The notes beneath the pieces are model-generated. The model made no database searches, was not told the origin of the DNA, and saw only the letters and a list, made by a program, of their open reading frames with translations. The position numbers and the translations under genes are program-made. Of a stretch of DNA of 7,011 nucleotides, positions 5,445-7,011 are shown in pieces (position 1 is the stretch's first letter; every line of letters begins with the position of its first letter). The DNA comes from Candidatus Coatesiibacteriota bacterium (GTDB lineage: Bacteria > RBG-13-66-14): assembly GCA_014728185.1 (NCBI GenBank), contig WJMB01000337.1:1-7011 (forward strand). The letters are read 5' to 3'.

Positions 5445-6685
5445 GCGCTCCCCCCGGTCTGCGGCCGCTTCTGAACCAGCACGCGCACGATGCGGGTGGG
5501 CTCGGCGGCGAGGATCTCGTAGTCCAGACCGTCGGCGCTCAGGCGCTCGCCGGCCTCGGGGATGCGGCCAAGGATGCCGGTCAGGTGGCCGCCCAGGGAG
5601 CTGTAGTACTCATCAACGATCCCGACGCCGGTGCCCCGGCCGAAGTCGTCGAGGCCCAGGGAACCGGCGCAGACCCAGCGCTCCGGACCCAGTCGGCGCA
5701 GCTTGCTCCCCCGCTGGGCGCCGATCTCGTAGAGCTCGTCGTAGATGTCCTGCAGGGTGACCAGGCCGACCAACACGCCGTACTCGTCGGTGACCAGGGC
5801 CAGGTGGGAGCCCTCGGCACGCAGGCGGCGCAGCAGGGTCAGGGCGCTGGCCGATTCCGGGATGAAGATGATCGGACGCAGCAGGGGACGCAGATTGGCC
5901 GGCGGGCCGGAGAGCACGGCGTGTCCGACGTCCTGGGCCCGCACCACCCCGACCCAGTTGTCCGGCTCGTCCTGGTAGACGGGCAGCCGGGCGAACTGGT
6001 GGCGGCGGAAGATCTCCAGGGCGGCGGCGGGTTTCTCGCCCAGCTCCAGCGAGACGATGTCGGAGGCCGGGGTCATGATCTGGCGCACCCGCTTGTCTTC
6101 GAGGGCGAAGATCTGCCCCAGCATCATCGACTCGAACTCGTCGACCTCGCCGTGCTCGCGGGCCATCTCGAGGGCGGTGCGCAGCTCCTCGACGGTCAGG
6201 GAATCGCTGTCGGCGGAGCGCTCGGCCAGCTTGCGCATCAGGCGGCGGGAGAGCCGGGTCAAGGGGACGCGCACCGGGGTGAAGAGCACCCGGAAGAAGT
6301 TGAGCAGCCTGCCCGCGCGCACGGCCCAGCGGACCGGGTGGTAGGCGGCCAGGCTCTTGGGGGTCACCTCGCCCAGGATGAGCAGCACGAAGGTCATCCC
6401 CAGGGTGGCGTACTCGAGGGCGCCGGTCTCCATGTAGCGCAGCAGAACCGCCGTGGCCAACGAGCTCGAGGCCACGTTGACCAACAGGTTGCCCATCAAC
6501 AGGGTCACCAGCAGGTCGGTGGGGCGGGCGATCAGCCCGGCGGCCCGGCGCTCGCCGGCGCGCGAGCTGGACTCCATGGTCTCCCGCCGACCCGAGGACA
6601 GCGAGAAGTACGCCGTCTCCGAGCTGGAGAAGAAGGCGGAGAAGAACAAAAGCACCGCGATGACGCTGATTTCGATGATCAGCAA
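5441..6685 (-). CDS. CNNM/CBS/CorC_HlyC family membrane protein (first of tandem pair)
   Basis: HlyC/CorC (CNNM) family membrane protein of 414 aa, paralogue of the gene that follows it. The CNNM domain spans about 1-150: SAFFSSSETAYFSLS (16-30) is the canonical first-helix motif, with GNLLVN (65-70) and LGEVTPKSLA (104-113). The CBS pair runs from RQIMTP (201-206) through TDEYGVLVGLVTLQDIYDEL (299-318). The CorC_HlyC domain (about 330-407) has SSLGGHLTG (362-370) and GRIPEAGE (373-380). The TTG start at 6685 follows GAGG with a 5-nt gap, and no better ATG exists at the helix start. Its TGA overlaps the next gene's ATG, so the pair forms one operon and may form a heteromer. No clear promoter is visible in the 77-bp gap upstream. 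Cation transport is inferred from the family; the ion is unknown. Confidence 0.93.
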   Translation of the reverse strand: MLIIEISVIAVLLFFSAFFSSSETAYFSLSSGRRETMESSSRAGERRAAGLIARPTDLLVTLLMGNLLVNVASSSLATAVLLRYMETGALEYATLGMTFVLLILGEVTPKSLAAYHPVRWAVRAGRLLNFFRVLFTPVRVPLTRLSRRLMRKLAERSADSDSLTVEELRTALEMAREHGEVDEFESMMLGQIFALEDKRVRQIMTPASDIVSLELGEKPAAALEIFRRHQFARLPVYQDEPDNWVGVVRAQDVGHAVLSGPPANLRPLLRPIIFIPESASALTLLRRLRAEGSHLALVTDEYGVLVGLVTLQDIYDELYEIGAQRGSKLRRLGPERWVCAGSLGLDDFGRGTGVGIVDEYYSSLGGHLTGILGRIPEAGERLSADGLDYEILAAEPTRIVRVLVQKRPQTGGSA

Positions 6686-6696
6686 GGCGACCTCGA

Positions 6697-6714
6697 GCTA
6701 GCGCAAGGGCTAGC
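6697..6714. repeat. Duplicated GCTAGC palindrome upstream of the CNNM pair
   Basis: GCTAGC occurs at 6697-6702 and 6709-6714, separated by GCAAGG. Each copy is self-palindromic, and together they can form a 6-bp hairpin just upstream of the ribosome binding site of the first CNNM gene (start at 6685, minus strand). In RNA this could tune initiation; in DNA it could be an operator. Confidence 0.3.
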
Positions 6715-6716
6715 AC

Positions 6717-6747
6717 AACGGCTCCGGCGACGCACCCGGAGCCCGTT
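6717..6747 (-). terminator. Hairpin between the right-edge gene and the CNNM operon
   Basis: AACGGCTCCGG (6717-6727) pairs with CCGGAGCCCGTT (6736-6747) with one bulged C and an 8-nt loop. On the minus strand it comes 15 nt after the TAA of the right-edge gene and before the CNNM operon, where a terminator would be expected. The sequence after it (GTTGTGCT) is only mildly T-rich, so termination may be partial and the genes could be co-transcribed. Confidence 0.5.
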
Positions 6748-6762
6748 CCAACAGTTGCGACC

Positions 6763-7011
6763 TTAGGCGGCGTTCTCGGCGAGCCAGGCGTCACGGGCCG
6801 GGGGATCGTTCCAGACCTCGGCTCCCATGCGCTCCTCGAGACCCAGGCCCTCCTCGAGAAGGTCCTTATGTCCGGGCAGCCCCGGATGCGCCTCGATAAA
6901 GCGACCCAGCTCGCTGGTGGCGTCGGAGGCCAGCGGGGTATAGCCGGTGTCCATCCAAATGCGTTTGAGCTCCCGGCGACCGAAGCTCAACCCCTTGGCG
7001 ATGGCTTTCAG
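6763..7011 (-). CDS. Unrecognised protein, C-terminal 82 residues (partial)
   Basis: The frame enters from the right edge and ends at TAA (6763-6765). I do not recognise the family. The visible part starts LKAIAKGLSFGRRELKRIWM and is rich in charged helices. It includes SELGRFIEAHPGL, then KDLLEEGLGLEERMGAEVW, and ends DAWLAENAA. There are no cysteines, no membrane segment and no signal sequence in this part, so a soluble cytoplasmic protein is likely. A TTG at 6990 could be taken as a start, but its only purine-rich stretch (AAGGGG) touches the codon, and the frame is open to the edge, so the true start is outside. Third-position G/C bias supports real coding. Confidence 0.65.
   Translation of the reverse strand: MKAIAKGLSFGRRELKRIWMDTGYTPLASDATSELGRFIEAHPGLPGHKDLLEEGLGLEERMGAEVWNDPPARDAWLAENAA

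Noticed and set aside
3969..5474. Long plus-strand open frame (501 codons) over the convergent spacer and a CNNM gene
   Set aside because: It runs opposite a well-supported CNNM protein. The product is Gln/Gly/Ala/His-rich low complexity, and its first part covers a GC hairpin spacer.
5585..6766. Long plus-strand open frame (393 codons) opposite the first CNNM gene, and a similar one in a second minus frame (5613-6794)
   Set aside because: Both are shadows of the CNNM reading frame, with repetitive Gly/Ala/Arg/Pro composition and no recognisable domain or ribosome binding site.
1..7011. CRISPR arrays, tRNA/rRNA genes, transposons, integrases, toxin-antitoxin or defence genes
   Set aside because: Looked for on both strands. 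No regularly spaced repeats, cloverleaf-like or rRNA segments, or mobile-element or defence motifs were found.

Overview
The window looks like a piece of a GC-rich genome from a Gram-negative (diderm), probably uncultured bacterium. The diderm call rests on an exported beta-barrel protein that ends in the classic C-terminal phenylalanine. The high-GC call rests on the strong G/C bias at third codon positions in every gene. A ferredoxin-fused EtfA suggests low-potential electron chemistry, as found in anaerobes. I cannot name the lineage from the sequence.

Layout, left to right. (1) 19-1197 (+): electron transfer flavoprotein alpha subunit with an N-terminal 2x[4Fe-4S] ferredoxin domain, probably the last gene of an operon that begins off the left edge, closed by a textbook intrinsic terminator at 1231-1258. 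(2) 1259-1561: regulatory DNA with an imperfect hairpin, a tandem 11-bp-period direct repeat of the PhoB/OmpR-operator kind, a consensus-like sigma-70 promoter and a leader palindrome. All of these lie in front of (3) a 357-residue outer-membrane porin-like beta-barrel (1562-2635, +). (4) 2636-2860: non-coding, with interleaved inverted repeats. (5) 2861-3280 (+): a four-helix membrane protein reading frame interrupted by two in-frame TGA codons, each at a spot where tryptophan would fit. It is most simply a young pseudogene, but it is the most unusual object here. (6) 3328-3948 (+): a secreted DNRLRE-type beta-sandwich protein. (7) 3949-4205: convergent intergenic spacer with a strong GC hairpin. 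(8) 5444-4206 and 6685-5441 (-): two tandem, translationally coupled CNNM/CBS/CorC_HlyC membrane proteins (HlyC/CorC family, putative divalent cation transport). (9) 7011-6763 (-): the C-terminal end of an unrecognised protein, separated from the CNNM pair by a hairpin.

The plus-strand block 1562-3948 is a cell-envelope region (porin, small membrane protein, exported beta-sandwich). The minus-strand block is an ion-homeostasis pair. EtfA belongs to a separate energy-metabolism unit. I see no rRNA, tRNA, CRISPR array, transposase, integrase or toxin-antitoxin pair, and no convincing new multi-gene system. The best candidates for a second look are the TGA-interrupted frame and the porin promoter architecture.
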